Of a stretch of 64,000 bases of DNA, positions 12,881-24,700 are shown in pieces (within the stretch, counting starts at the first letter, position 1; every line of letters starts with the position of its first letter). A program made the translations under genes and the position numbers. The notes under the pieces were generated by a model that saw only the letters and a list, made by a program, of their open reading frames with translations, was not told the origin of the DNA and did not search any database. Where the stretch lies: assembly GCA_033961575.1 (NCBI GenBank), contig CM066733.1, positions 134,962,421 through 135,026,420 of the forward strand, read 5' to 3'. The stretch is from Aselliscus stoliczkanus. Taxonomy: Eukaryota > Chordata > Mammalia > Chiroptera > Hipposideridae.

Positions 12881-13328
12881 TTTTTTTTTTAGATTTTATT
12901 AGGGAATTGGGGGAGGGGAACAGCGTTGGGGAATTGGGGAAGGGGAACAGACAAGTTGCTGTCCTTTTGTTCTTCAGTCTAGTTGCGGAGGACCTTGCTT
13001 CACTGGACCATGTTGGTATCATCACTGCGCTCTTCCTGGCTGAGGCAGATCGGTCCCCGTCCTCTGGACGGCCGCTCACAGCAGCTCTTGGCAGCTTACA
13101 CCAGCTCACTGACTGCTGGCCACTCACTGTAGCCTATGGCAGCCCACTGCTGCTGGGGCTGCAGCTATGCCGTCCCCACGAATTCACAGCAGCCCAGCTC
13201 CAGGTGGAGCTGTTGTTCACCATCTTAGCTGTAGAAGGCAGTGTCACTGGCTCTCATATGTGGGATCTGAACCGGGGCCACTGGTGTCCCAAGTCAGCTC
13301 TTAACCAATGTGCCATTCGGCCGGCCCC
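12881..13328 (-). mobile_element. Long-form composite tRNA-SINE (minus strand)
   Basis: On the minus strand it carries the same roughly 95-base tRNA-like head as the short SINEs, then a GC-rich body of about 350 bases and a 3' module ending before poly-A. The duplication is TTTAATCAAACTTTT on the left and TTTATCAAACTTTT on the right (13329-13342). Open frames that cross it are not genes. Confidence 0.88.
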
Positions 13329-13929
13329 TTTATCAAACTTTTGACATAAAGATTATACATATTGAATTAATCAAATCTATTTATTTTCCCTGTTTTCAGT
13401 TTCTGCTTTAGCTGGTTTGTTAGAAATAATCTTAATGCCTTAAGATAAGTATATTCACTTACATTTTCTTCTAAGCCTTTTGGATTCAATAATTGAGTTT
13501 AACTCTTTAGCACATTTGTAATTTATTTTTCTATAAGGTGTAAAGTTGTGATCTACATGTTTATTTTCCAAATAGTTAACAATGTAGCCTAATATTATTA
13601 TATTATCTACTACAATATTTTTGAATTTTCTATTTTTATTTTTATTTTTTAGCAGCCCTTGAAACCTTTCTTCAAATGATGGCTTCATGGCTTGTGTGGA
13701 TGGTGAGTACAAGGCTCCTTGGAGGCTGGAGCTTTGTAAGTTTTGCCTCCTCAGCACCAAGAGGGCTTAAGGAGCAGTCAACCCCCTTTCCTCCCCCACC
13801 ACACAGAACACCCTCCTGTGACATTCCCTTTCCTGGATGCCCTCCTGCACCTCAGGGTTTCTGACTTCATCTCCACCTCATCTCCCAGCACTTGCTATTC
13901 TGCCTATCATTTGAGGGTAAGAGGGCCCC

Positions 13930-14530
13930 CAACTCCCTCCCTGGCATCCTGCTTTTCCTCTTCCATCCACTGCATCCCTGCAACCTTTGCCAAACTCTAG
14001 GCATCAACAATTGTCAATACTTGATGGCTTTCAAACCTTCATTTCTATCACAGAGCCCTGCTCCTTTTACCTGCCCATAAGTAAAACACCAAATGGGTAT
14101 CTCATTATCATTTCAACCTAAACATGTTTAAAACTGAACTTACATACTTCTCAGATTCCAAACTTTTCTCACCTTCTCTTTTTAACTTGGAGCATGGACC
14201 ACCATCCTCCCATTTTCCCAAACAAGAACCTGGAAGTGATCCCATATGCTACTACCTCATCAGTCAGTAAATTCTATTACTTCTACTCCCTAAATATCCC
14301 TTGCTATATTTTGCTCTATTCCTTTTCACCTACCATTGGCTTAACTTATTTCTAGGTTACTGCAGAATCATCTTACTGTTCTCTCAGCTGCCAGTCTACC
14401 GCTCTGCAACTTATCTTCCTTGCTACTGCTACAGTTATATTTCTAAAGAAAAACAAATATGCTTTAAATCCTTTCTTAGCTCCCATTCACAGCTTTCCCA
14501 GCAGGGAAAAAATGAGATTTCCAATGAACT
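13930..14530 (+). mobile_element. Probable L2 LINE fragment
   Basis: The pyrimidine-rich text ('gaacctggaagtgatcccat', 'tgctacagttatatttctaa') resembles L2 3' regions. The 182-residue open frame at 14301-14849 falls largely inside it and shows no conserved domain. Confidence 0.5.
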
Positions 14531-15011
14531 TCTTGCTTTCTTCCTCTTTCCTCCAACAACCATCCCCGGGCCTCCATCAGTGAACAACTCCAAGTTACTG
14601 GAACAGGGTCCCTGCTTTCTCTCAGATTTGGGGCCCTGGCTCACAATGCCTTCCCCATTCGGGGCCACCCACGTCTGCCTCCCAAGTTCAGCTAAAGGGG
14701 CCTTCATTGGGGAAGCTTCCATTGTCCACCCTCTCCTACCCTCATGCAAACCAGTTAGCCCTTTGCTTGGTGAGCCCCTGTACGCCACCCTCTCACCCAC
14801 TCTTCTTTCTCCTCCCCCCAGAGGGAAACAATTCAGCACAAGACAATAGGGAAAGTGGGGGAGGGGAGAGTGTTTTTTTTTGTTGTTTATTAAGGGTTTT
14901 GGATTCAAGAATCTATTTGGAGCCCACCTCTTGTTGGTTTGGGAAGTAACTTAGCCTCTCTGGGCTTGTTTCCTCATGTGATAATGGGGATATTAACTTC
15001 TACCAACACAC

Positions 15012-15040
15012 TCACACACACACACACACACACACGCACA
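15012..15040. repeat. (CA)n microsatellite at the island edge
   Basis: A CA run with one G interruption sits immediately upstream of the CpG island. Confidence 0.95.
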
Positions 15041-15510
15041 CTATAGTGTTGTACACATGTTGGGCAGAGTCACAATCTGTTCACAGGAAGCGCCCCACCC
15101 TGGCACCGACCCTGGCACGAAGAGTGGCCCCGAGGAGCTGTTCAGGAAACAGTGAACGCACGGAAAAGTGGATGAGCAGGTGCAACTGGGGGGGCCGCAA
15201 ACCTGGCCAGGCCGCCCCAACTCCGCCAGCCTGGGGCAGGGGGTGGCGCGGACAGGACAGCGGTGAGGTTCCCCCTGGAGCTCTGCCAAGGCCTGGCCGG
15301 CGAGCCAATTCAGGACATCCTCCTCCACCTTTCCGCGAAGCCTGGATCCCCCCAGGGCCTGCCTTGGCAGCCTCCACTCTTTGCCCGCCCCATCGCGGGT
15401 GCGCACCTGACCCCCGCGGGCGGGGCGCTGGGGACGGGGCGGGGCGGCAGGGCTGACGTGGCCCGCGGCTTGGAGCCGGCGTGATTCATCAGCTGCCGAG
15501 CCGGGGCCGG

Positions 15511-15537
15511 ATGCTCGCGGGCGCAGCGGCCGCCTAG
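15511..15537 (+). promoter_or_regulatory. Short upstream ORF in the probable 5' UTR
   Basis: An ATG at 15511 opens an eight-codon frame (MLAGAAAA) that stops at TAG 15535-15537, 95 bases before the ARFGEF3 start. The context is weak (C at -3). No other ATG lies between it and the main start. It matters only if transcription begins upstream of 15511. Confidence 0.5.
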
Positions 15538-15632
15538 CTCTCCCAGGGCCAGGCAGCAGCGGCGGCGACATCCCCGGCCGGGCCTCCCGCGCTACGCCCG
15601 CTGTCTGCAGCCGGGCCCCTGCGAAGGTCAAG

Positions 15633-15717
15633 ATGGAAGAGATCCTGAAGAAGCTGCAGAAGGAAGCGTCCGGGAGCAAGTACAAAGCCATCAAAGAGAG
15701 CTGCACCTGGGCCCTGG
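15633..15717 (+). CDS. ARFGEF3: ARFGEF3 coding exon 1 (residues 1-28 plus first base of codon 29)
   Basis: The exon encodes a lysine-rich amphipathic start, MEEILKKLQKEASGSKYKAI, followed by a segment ending TWAL. The start codon at 15633 has A at -3 and G at +4, a strong Kozak context, and it matches the known family start. The donor after 15717 is GTAAGC. Exon 1 contributes one base (G) to a codon completed by exon 2 as GAA (Glu). It lies inside the CpG island, which supports it being the first coding exon. The predicted charged helix is the beginning of the DCB-like region, and no signal peptide or membrane segment is visible, as expected for a peripheral cytosolic protein. The region just upstream is 5' UTR of unknown extent, because the transcription start cannot be read from sequence alone. 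Confidence 0.94.
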
Positions 15718-16776
15718 GTAAGCGCGCAGAGCGGGGCGCCGGGCACCTGCCAGCCTGTCGGGCGCCCGCGCCGCTGCTCGCAGCCGCCGGAGGGCCTCGC
15801 GAGCTGGGGCTGAAACGGCCCCTCTGCGTAGAGGGCTTTCGCTGAGCATCTGTTATGGATGCATGTCGCGCAATTCCGAGAGTTGTTGCCTCCGCGAATG
15901 GATGTGCGATAGGAGAATCTTGGTTCGGGCGTTGACATCCGTCCGCCTTCCCTCTGGGTTGTCTTCTCCAAACCTTAACGGGGAGCCGCTGTCCTCCCCG
16001 CCGGGCGGCCCACTCCACATCCCCAGCTCCGTGGACGATGGCCACCCATCTCCCAGTGAGGCAGGATTCGCCGCTGCAAATCCAGGGGGCCTGATTGCGA
16101 AGCGCCAGGGAGGAAGGGGGAAGTTGGACCATCAACCCCGATCTCAAAACATTGGCGAGTGTAACCAGGAAGGAATGGCTTAATTGGATTTTCCTGATAG
16201 AGGCCAGCTGAAGGATTTAGCTTTCATGGTTAGTGTACATGAAAAATAAAAGACGGGTGGGATTGTGTTACCTCTGCAATTCTGTTGTGGTCAGCCCTTC
16301 AGACAGGTGGGCTCTGAGTTTTGTGAGCCGTACAAGCATTGAAATAAGTTCCATGTAGCAAATTTGTGCTTCCTATCCGACTCAGGTTGCAGAACTCAAC
16401 CTCGGAGAAAACGGAGACATTGCAATCAGGCAAGAATTGGGGCAATCAAGGATGGGAAGGCAAAGAGATCAGGAGCATACTTTGGGTGATAGTGATGCTT
16501 TAAAAAAGGGAAAGGTCAAGGAGAAACCCAGGCACCTCTGTGGCCCCTGGCTTTGCCCAAGTGTGCATGGGATTCCTCAGTTGCCACTCAATTAAAACCT
16601 AAAATTGAAATCCTTTCTCTCTCAACCAAAAAGCAATCCGTGCTTGTCATGACACTACACTGTGGCACAGCCTGAAAAGAGATAGAGAAGTGCCATTGCA
16701 GGTTTCCCACTAAATGTAAATTTCTTATGGTGTTTTAGATGACTCAATATTTAGAAGGTCTGAATTCACATATGTT

Positions 16777-16780
<4 letters not shown>

Positions 16781-16809
<29 letters not shown>
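16781..16809. repeat. (TG)n microsatellite
   Basis: About 14 perfect TG units in intron 1. Confidence 0.95.
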
Positions 16810-16810
<1 letters not shown>

Positions 16811-17769
16811 TATAATCATGTAATATCTTTTTTTTTACATCTGCATATCATCACAACATTTTCTAGAATATTGTCTAGGAAGTTTATCTTAGTGGAACCC
16901 AAACTTGACCATTGTTTACTGTTAAAGAAAAAATGGACCAGATAAGTGAGCAGCGAGGCTCTTAAAGCCACAGTACTGTTTTTGCTTTGCCATTGTCATT
17001 CAGCAAAGCGATTCAGAGCTAGATTCCCAAATGCCCCTAATGAAAGAAAGGTCACAGATGGCTGGGTAACAATAAAGTGGGGCCTGACTGGGCTCTAACT
17101 ATACCGTTCCTTGTATTTGTTATTATTTTGATGTAATTTAAGCAGATTTAGATAAAAAGGGAGGAGAAAAATAATCTCGTATTTTTAATATTTGAATTTT
17201 GATGCTCATCATCTCATGTTAAACTGCAGTGTTGCTGAGTTTAGGTCCTTGAAGCCCAGACTTGAGGCAGGTAGATTGTCCAAGTCTAGAGCCTAGAGTC
17301 CAGCCTGACCGTAAGAGTGGGTATGATTCCTCTCTCTAGTTAACAAGAGGAGCTGTAAATACACTAAATAGTTACTAACAACGTCAATAGAATGAGTAAA
17401 GAAGAGCGGATGACTGTGGGGTCAGGGCCGTTGCGGGAGGGATTGTTGTGAACTGGTGGGACTTTTGAAGTAGGTTTGACTTGAAGAATGGGTAAGCTGT
17501 GGTGTCCTTCTTTTCTTTACCATTTAGCAGACATTTATTAAGACCTCCTCTGTCCTGAGCAGTGATATATAAGGATGAATCAAATATTTCCTCCCTGTAG
17601 AAGTTGGTTAGATGGACATGTTGGAGGGACAATGCAGCATAAAAAATGGCACAGAGATAGGACTTCTGTGCTCTTTCCTTCTCCAGACCATTTCCCACTT
17701 TCCATCACTTGTTTTTTTTACTATAAAACACTGTTCTCTCCTCAACCCTCATAATTTCTTTAATTCATT

Positions 17770-18020
17770 AGAATCTCTTTAGAATCTAGCCCTGGTCTAG
17801 TTTCTTATCGCTGCTCCACCAAAGGTTCAATAATCTACAGGAAGCTGCAGAACTTTCTGGAACACACTGTGCACTGTACACTTCTTGGCCTCTGCTCATG
17901 CTAGTCCTTCTGCCAGGATTTCCCTTTCCAGGCTCCTGAGACCCAAGTCATATAAGAAGCGTTCTTCCCTGAGCTCCCCTGGGTTCAGAGCCCTGCCCTC
18001 TTGACTTTCCTAGAGTATGG
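17770..18020 (+). mobile_element. L2-like LINE fragment
   Basis: Text such as 'gcctctgctcatgctagtcc' and 'ccttctgccaggatttccct' resembles the conserved 3' part of L2. Confidence 0.5.
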
Positions 18021-18296
18021 GCTACTTTGAGTTCTAGTCAGTTGTATGTGCAGCTACCTTTCTAGGGGCAGGATAATTGAGAAATAAGTTGGGTTCAAGA
18101 AACAAAAAAACAAAACGAAAACACAAATTCAAGATGACTTAAGCAAAACTGAATTTATTCACTTTAATAGCTCAATATCCCTTGGAAGGCTCACTGTGGG
18201 TTGAGTTTGGTTGAGGAACTAGATGCTGTTTCAAGGACCTCACTCTGCTCTTTTGGGGGTGACTAACATGCTCTGCATGAGTCTCCACAGCTTTGG

Positions 18297-18790
18297 GCTC
18301 ATGAATCATCACATTTAGACCCATCTCATGAGAAAGGGGCATCAGCACACTTAGACCACCTCAGGAGAGAGGGGCCGTCTCCCACTTAGACCATCATGAG
18401 AGAGAGGCCTTCTTCACACCTAGGCCATCACTGGGAAAAGGGGTCATCTCTCACTTGGACCATTATAAGGAGTGGGGTCACCATAACATTTATACCCTCA
18501 CAGGAGAGAGGAGTCATCTCCCACTTAGACCATCATAGGAGAGAGGAGCCATGTCCTACTATAACCATCATAGGAGGGAGGGGTCTTTTCCACACCTAGG
18601 CCATCATAGGAGAAAAGGGTCATCTCTCACTAGGACAATTATAAGGGAAAGGGGTCACCATGACATTTAGACCCTCACAGGGAAGAGGAACCATCTCCCA
18701 CTATAACCATCATTGGAGAGAGGGGTCTTCTTCACACCTAGGTCATCACAGGAGAAAGGGGCCACCTCTCACTTAGGCCATCATGGGATT
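18297..18790. repeat. Minisatellite of about 14 copies of a 33-36 bp unit, with higher-order order
   Basis: Units begin ATCATAGGAGAGAGGGG and end in variants of CACTTAGACC. Sub-types are distinguishable by their ends: CACACCTAGGCC, CTCTCACTTGGACC, ACATTTAGACC, CTCCCACTTAGACC and CTACTATAACC. These sub-types recur in the same order, once as five units (about 18396-18565), then as four with one missing, then as a partial set. Short open frames here are a consequence of the repeat. Confidence 0.92.
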
Positions 18791-20089
18791 GTCTCGAGAG
18801 AGTGGCTCCTCTAGTCACTCCTGTTCAGTCCTTGATTTTATTTGTTCTCTCTTTGTTCTAATGGGTTGTATGTGTGTCCTTGAAGCAGTCCTCTAGCTAA
18901 GGAATAGAATGAGCTAACTGGCTTAGGCCTAGGCCACAAGACCCACTGAAATTGCAGAGTCAGAGAAGGATGGTTTCCTCAAAACAGAATTAGGGTGTTG
19001 CTTCAGAAAGGGGGATAGTGGATGCCTGTCAACCAAAATAGCAAATGGCGACATTGTAGACATGCGCTTGAGCATAGGGACTGTCACTTATGCTTCTTTG
19101 TGGCTTCTGCACCTAGAATATGAGAGGCAAATGTTCAATAAATACATCAACATGTTCATGACTTGTTTGAGTTTTAAGCAATATTCATCTTTTTTTCTAT
19201 TTACAAAACTTATATGTGGTCATTTTAGAATACTGAAAAATATTTGGACAGTATAAAGACAAAATTAAAATCACCTGTAATCTCACCACCCAGAGATACT
19301 ACACTAATCTCATTTTGAAGTATTTCCCTTCTGCAAAGGGTGATATCATATATGGTGGATTGCTATTTGTATATTAACTTTAGCACTATCTTCCTCTACT
19401 TTGTTATTGATACTTCTCTCAAAATCGGTTTTCTTAATAGTGGCATAATTATTGGCAAGGAATATATATATGTATCTCTCCTCAATTTTGAGCTATCCTA
19501 GGTTTTTAGTTTTTTTGTTTTGTTGTTGTTGTTATAGAAGAAATGGTCTGGCTAGGGAATAGAAAAGAATAAAGGAGCAGTGAGCCTGTGGCGAGCTTAA
19601 AAGAATAGCATTCTTCAAGAGCTGGCCATCCTGAAGGCTTGTGAGCTGGGAATGGCAGGATAAAATAGAATGACAGAATATTAGAACTGGAAGGGACATG
19701 CCCTCATTTTAGAAACTTTTAGTATTTTACATATGTCAGGGGACTCATGTAGAAGCGATTTGGAAAATGGAGGAGAGGAGAAATAATAGAGACTGGGACA
19801 CCAAGTAGTGGAAGAAGGGTAGTCTGTCCCACCACCACCCTTTCCTCTATCTTCCCATCCACTTTTCCTTCCAGTTACAGTTTCTGTTGCCTTCACAGCG
19901 AGACTTCTTGAAGTCTGGAGTGATCACTACAGTACCTGTAGAGATTGTGTTAATGTCCTCACTGTCTGCTCACTCTTCAGCTCCTGGGATCTGACTTTCT
20001 CCTCCATCGTTCCAGTAGCTCTCAGTAAAGAGTAAACACACAGATCTCAATCTAGCACACCATTGTCACACCTGTTTTACAGGTCCTTT

Positions 20090-20415
20090 TGGCCAGTACT
20101 GAATATACTGGACTCCTGCTTTACTTGGCCTCCATGACCACACCCTGCCAAGTTTTGTAATGCCTTTTGAGCTGCTCTTTCTCCTTTGCTGGCTCCCATT
20201 TCTCTCCCTAACCTAAATGTTTGAGTTTCACAATAGTTAGCCTTAAGCCCTCTTCTCTTACCTCAACCCCACTGGAATTGAACACATCCATACCCACTGC
20301 TTTAGTTCAGTTTCTGAAAATGTGCTGCCCACATATATCACCAGTCCCATCTGTGCTCTGGTATGCAAATCCCAATGCAGCTACCTACTCAGCATCTCTC
20401 CTTGAATGATTTGGG
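20090..20415 (+). mobile_element. L2-like LINE fragment
   Basis: The series 'tccatacccactgctttagt' and 'caaatcccaatgcagctacc' resembles the L2 3' coding region. It is decayed with many stops. Confidence 0.45.
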
Positions 20416-21735
20416 CTCATATGGCTGCTCTGTGACTTCCTTTTCTCTTCTCCCCTTCTCCTAGCTCTTTCTTAGCATTTGTAGAGATGGGCACAATTGC
20501 CCATTCTGAGTTGAATATAAACCTCTCTATCTGATGAGGAAAACTATGACAATTTGGTTGTTCGGTGTCAGAACGTCCCCTTGGGGAGCAGTAGCAAGTG
20601 GTGTTGGACACTGGCCCTGCCACGCTGGCTGCTGGGCCGAGCTGACCTGTGTGGCCGTTGAGCTTCTCTGTGCCCCTGAAGCTCAGGACTTTGTTTTCTT
20701 GTTATCCTGTCTCATCTTAAGGACTGACCTCAGTCCTTCCACTTCCTCCCATGGCCTTGTGGCCACATCACCACCGACCCTGCTGATCCCATCTTTCCTT
20801 TTTGTGGATTGCCTTGCTTACATCCATGTTTTGTCCCATTGACCACAGCAGGCCCAGATCCCATCATCATCATGTTTTGGCCTATTTTTCCTCCTGAGTC
20901 TCAGCAATACATTTGCTGTCCGTTGTTCCCCCTGCTGTCTTAGCAGAGTGGGGAGAGGTTTTTCTCCTTCCCCAATGAAAATGGCTCAAATTGACAGGGC
21001 TTGTTGATTCTAAGCAGTGAAGCGAGGAGTCAACACAGTTTGAGCTGAAAACCTGAAAATAAGTTGGAACTATTAAATTAGAACAATTTTTTTGTTTTTG
21101 TGTTTTCTTGGAAGAGAATAGTGACCTTGTTATCTTCTCTACAATAGGAGGCAGCAATTGTGTGAGTAATTTGCAACAATGGCAAAGCATTGATCACCCA
21201 GATTGAATTAATGAGATTTGGGGGTGAGCCTTCCAATCAGTGCTTCTAATTATAGTGGGCTTTTAAAAAGTTTAATCTACCATGGCATAAATGTGTGCAA
21301 GAATAATGAGATGTAGCATAAAGTGCTTTGTGAACTTGAAAGTCTCTCACACACAAGTTATCATTTAAGGTATTGAAACTATAGTTTTAAGGAAACAACT
21401 TGCCTTACTCTATTTTTATTTGAAGAAGATAGTATTTTAGTCAGTTGTAACTAGGTTAAATTGGTATTCTGGTTCAGATTAGGAATTTAACTATTCATTC
21501 TGTGTCTTTACACGGAAATATACCCTGATTTTTAAACTTCCTCCGGGAAGTCTCTAGGCTATCAACGGAGAAGGATTTTTAAGTATGAATGATTTGCATG
21601 CAGAGAATTGAGAATTGACTACTTTATAATTATAGACATTTCTGAGGAAAAAAGAAACTAACAGTGAAGTTATATATAACGCAGACTCTCATTTTATACA
21701 AATTTATGTTTAACTTTGTGCTTTTCCTTTTGCAG

Positions 21736-21787
21736 AAACACTGGGCAGTGTGGACACTATTGTCAAGATCCCTCCACACTTGCTGAG
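21736..21787 (+). CDS. ARFGEF3: ARFGEF3 coding exon 2 (residues 29-46, split codons at both ends)
   Basis: This 52-base exon is flanked by a pyrimidine-rich acceptor ending TTTTGCAG and a donor GTAAGG. It completes the Glu codon begun in exon 1 and then reads TLGSVDTIVKIPPHLL, ending with the first two bases (AG) of an Arg codon. It is far too short to stand out as an ORF and was found by looking for the expected continuation of exon 1. Its length is not a multiple of three, so skipping it would shift the frame. From memory the human protein differs here by a few conservative changes (Gly-Leu to Ser-Val, Val to Leu), as expected for an orthologue. Confidence 0.93.
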
Positions 21788-24700
21788 GTAAGGAGACTGG
21801 AGGTGCATAATAGAAGTAAAAAAGGCCCGCCATGTTTTCCAGAAAGCCCAGATAATCTCATTGGTTTATAGCATGATACTTGCTGACCATCGGCTTTGTG
21901 GCATCCATGAACTGGGGGTATTTCATGATGTTGGCATAATGCGAACCTGATTGCACTGGTTTCTACCTGCCTGTGGAGTGAGTGGTCCATGAGCCAAAGG
22001 AACCCACTGTGGAGGTCAGGAGTGAAAGGAGAGATAACCTAAGTGAGGATATGGTCATTGGACAGTGTCTTCTGCCGCAGATTAGACCATGGTGCCCCTT
22101 TGGGAGGATGCAGCCCTCCACCATGTGGGGTGGATTCCGGCTCCCACAGGCTCCTTGGCTGGAAACCATCGCACACACTCGGTAGCCACCTGCAGCAGCC
22201 CTGAGACACTGAATGAACCTATTTTCCCACCTTCCTCACTTCCCTCATCCTTTTATTCCTTCCATGATGAGAGAAATACATGCCCTTTGTGGAAAATTTG
22301 GGAAGAGCAAATAAGAAAGTAGTCCATAATATACTACCTAAGGAAAATGACTATAAATAGTTAAGAGATTTCTTAACAGACTTTTTTTTTACACACATAT
22401 ATATTTATAAATTAATGTGAAATTTTATTTACAAGTTTGTTTCCTGCTTGTTTTTGTAATGAACACCATATGAAGAACAGTTTCTAACGTCAATATATGC
22501 TCTTCAAATTAAAAGATTGCATGTTCTTCCGTTACGTGGCTGCTGTAACAAAATTTGTGTAACAGCTTTTTTATTATTAGACATTTGGACTGTTTCCAGA
22601 GGTTCTCTGAGATTATTAAAAATACTGAATTTACATCTTTTGTTGGATGTAATTTCTATACTGTCAAGACACTATGATTTATTAGGTATCTTCTCTCTTT
22701 TCAAGTAGATTGAACAAGAATTATGTTTTGGTCTTTTTAAAACATTTATTACTTCTCGTGTAGTATCTGTTACAGGCTGATATATTGTAAGGGAATTCAT
22801 GTCTTAATCAAACCGAGTATACTCTTGTGAGCATAATACTTCTGAATGGACAAAATCCTGGCAGCAACCTTCTTGCCTAGAGAAGGGAAATGCCAGCTGG
22901 GGTGTCCATGCACACAGGAGAATGGGAAGACGCCCCAGGAGATACAAAGGCATGGATGGTTTAAGGGAGACAGTTTCATGGTCCCCCACGCCTATAAGTA
23001 CCCTTTCTTAAAACTGATTTGCTTCCAAGTTGATTTTGCAGGTTACTTTTCACTTCTTGGCTTTTAGCAAAATTGAAGGAAGACTTAATCTGGTTACAAG
23101 ATAATAGACAAAAAGGTGTTTTTTTTTGATAAGTTTCCTGCATTCCCTTCTTATTTATGTAAACAAGGGTTTCTATTGCTTACATCTATAAAGGTGAAAA
23201 AAAACCAAAACAAATTGATGGTAAATCCTACCTTATTATATATAGCAAGAGGGAATATTCGTTTATAGGTGTATGAACTAATTGAAGAGAACAATAAACT
23301 TGTTTTATCCATTTCTTTAGAAATGCATTTCCAATAAAATTGCACTTTCCATGTTAACTGTATTAACATTCTTATAAGTACTTATTAATGTTGTTTGGAT
23401 CAGTCATGTGCATTAGTAATTATAATCCAAACCAGAAGAAAACTGAAATACTTTTAAGCTGTATGGACATAGGTAAACTTTTAAAAATCACTTTATAAAA
23501 AAAAAAATCACTTTATACATATTTTGTTACAGAGAAATATAATAAGCATATTAATAAAAGCCTCTTAAGCATTAAAACATAACATGGAGAGAAAATCCTG
23601 TGGAGAAGTGAAATGGAAATACGAGTTTAAGGAGAAAAGAGAACAATGCAGCCTTTTTTACTGTTACAGGGGAATTTGTTCATGTATTTTTTTGATGGAT
23701 GAAGGTAGTTTTCAACCTGGTGAGGCTTTTAGATTTCATTAGATACATTCAAATGACTGATATATGTTTTAATTAAAAATTTTAATAATTTCAATATGCC
23801 CAAAATATAGTCTTTGCAATTAGTTAAAATTCTAATGAAAAATTTAAATGTCAATGTAAAATGTGTGAAAAACAGAATTTAAAAATCCTCTTTGTAGCTA
23901 TATACACAAAAATGTTTACTGATATTGCTCTATACATTGTTTTCCAGTCCTAAGGGTTGTTGAATAAGGCTCTCTGTGGTACTGGGTCTGTGATAAAAGG
24001 GCCCCCTTCAGTGTTAGGGCAAGAATAATGATGATACAAGTGGAACCTCTCCTGGTCCACTGGCTGGAAATGTCCATCAAAAGACAACTGGTATTTCCCA
24101 ACTCTTGGTGTGTGTGTGGCCCAATGTCTAGCAAAAAAATACAGTGTTCATGGGTCTAGGGACATATGTTTAGCCATTTAGCTTTACTGTTGTCCATGGC
24201 CTTGAGATTTACCTCAGGGCCAGCTGACCATCTTGTGACAACCCATAGGATAGTCACAAAATTGGTGAGGAAGATGCTGGCTGAGGACTGTGGATGAGGT
24301 ATATATAGATGTCTTTACATATCTTCACCATTATTAGAAATATAATTCAGAGTTTTTATTCTATGATAAAGGGTTGATGATGCCATCCTTGTTAATGAAG
24401 GAATGTACATTATTGATTTCCAGGTGGGCAGTGAGGTTAGTCAAGCATTTTTATACAGAGAATGGAACCATATGAATGAGAGATAGCATATGTGAGCACT
24501 GCATACAGATTTTATATTCGGAAGGAGAAGAATGAAGACACACATAGTTGGAAAACAGTGTTATGAGGTAGCAAGTATAAATTTGTTGTGGAATTTTATC
24601 CATGTAAGGGGTTTCAGTTTGACCATGATTTGCAATAGTTGGAAGCTTTTTAAAGCCTCTTTTATGGCACAGAAATAAGCCATAATTAGAATAAAAAAGA

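Larger units (their letters stand above)
1..15079. other. Upstream intergenic flank, no gene recognised
   Basis: I find no convincing exon or gene here. Stretches without an assigned repeat (for example 1-1200, 2600-3240, 4500-5300, 6200-7100 and 8000-9550) are AT-rich, unremarkable sequence. In human, PERP is the neighbour on this side of ARFGEF3, but none of its coding sequence is recognisable in this window. Confidence 0.7.
15080..16100. promoter_or_regulatory. ARFGEF3: CpG island promoter of ARFGEF3
   Basis: CpG dinucleotides are frequent here and rare on both sides, and G+C is far above the flanks. The core has a GC box GGGGCGGGGC at 15436-15445 and another GCGGGCGGGGC at 15416-15426. 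A CRE-like TGACGTGG lies at 15454-15461 and an AP-1/CRE-like TGATTCATCA at 15482-15491. No TATA box is visible upstream of the start codon, so initiation is probably dispersed, as is typical for CpG-island promoters. The exact transcription start site cannot be fixed. The motifs are seen in the sequence; their use is inference. Confidence 0.85.
15718..21735 (+). other. ARFGEF3: ARFGEF3 intron 1
   Basis: Intron 1 is 6,018 bases, from GTAAGC to TTTTGCAG. Its first 400 bases are still CpG-rich. It contains a (TG)n tract, a minisatellite, and L2-like segments near 17.8, 19.1 and 20.1 kb. No other gene is recognised. Confidence 0.9.

Noticed and set aside
12907..13344. 145-codon frame, with similar ones at 46942, 47813 and 60489
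   Set aside because: The same peptide phrases recur because the frames lie in copies of the long SINE.
13653..13702. Exon-like 50-base segment bordered by TTTTTTAG and GTGAGT, about 1.9 kb before the gene
   Set aside because: The splice signals fit, but no coding continuation or upstream promoter is visible. An untranslated alternative exon cannot be excluded without transcript data.
14301..14849. 182-codon plus-strand frame and a 157-codon frame antisense to it
   Set aside because: It is mostly L2-like pyrimidine-rich sequence with no recognisable domain and no splice or promoter context.
15041..16147. 368-codon open frame on the minus strand across the ARFGEF3 promoter
   Set aside because: It lies in a CpG island where stop codons are rare, its residues are a low-complexity Arg/Pro/Gly/Ala mix, and it is antisense to a real first exon. 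No domain is recognisable.
18297..18790. CRISPR array
   Set aside because: The repeats are contiguous without unique spacers, and the genome is mammalian.
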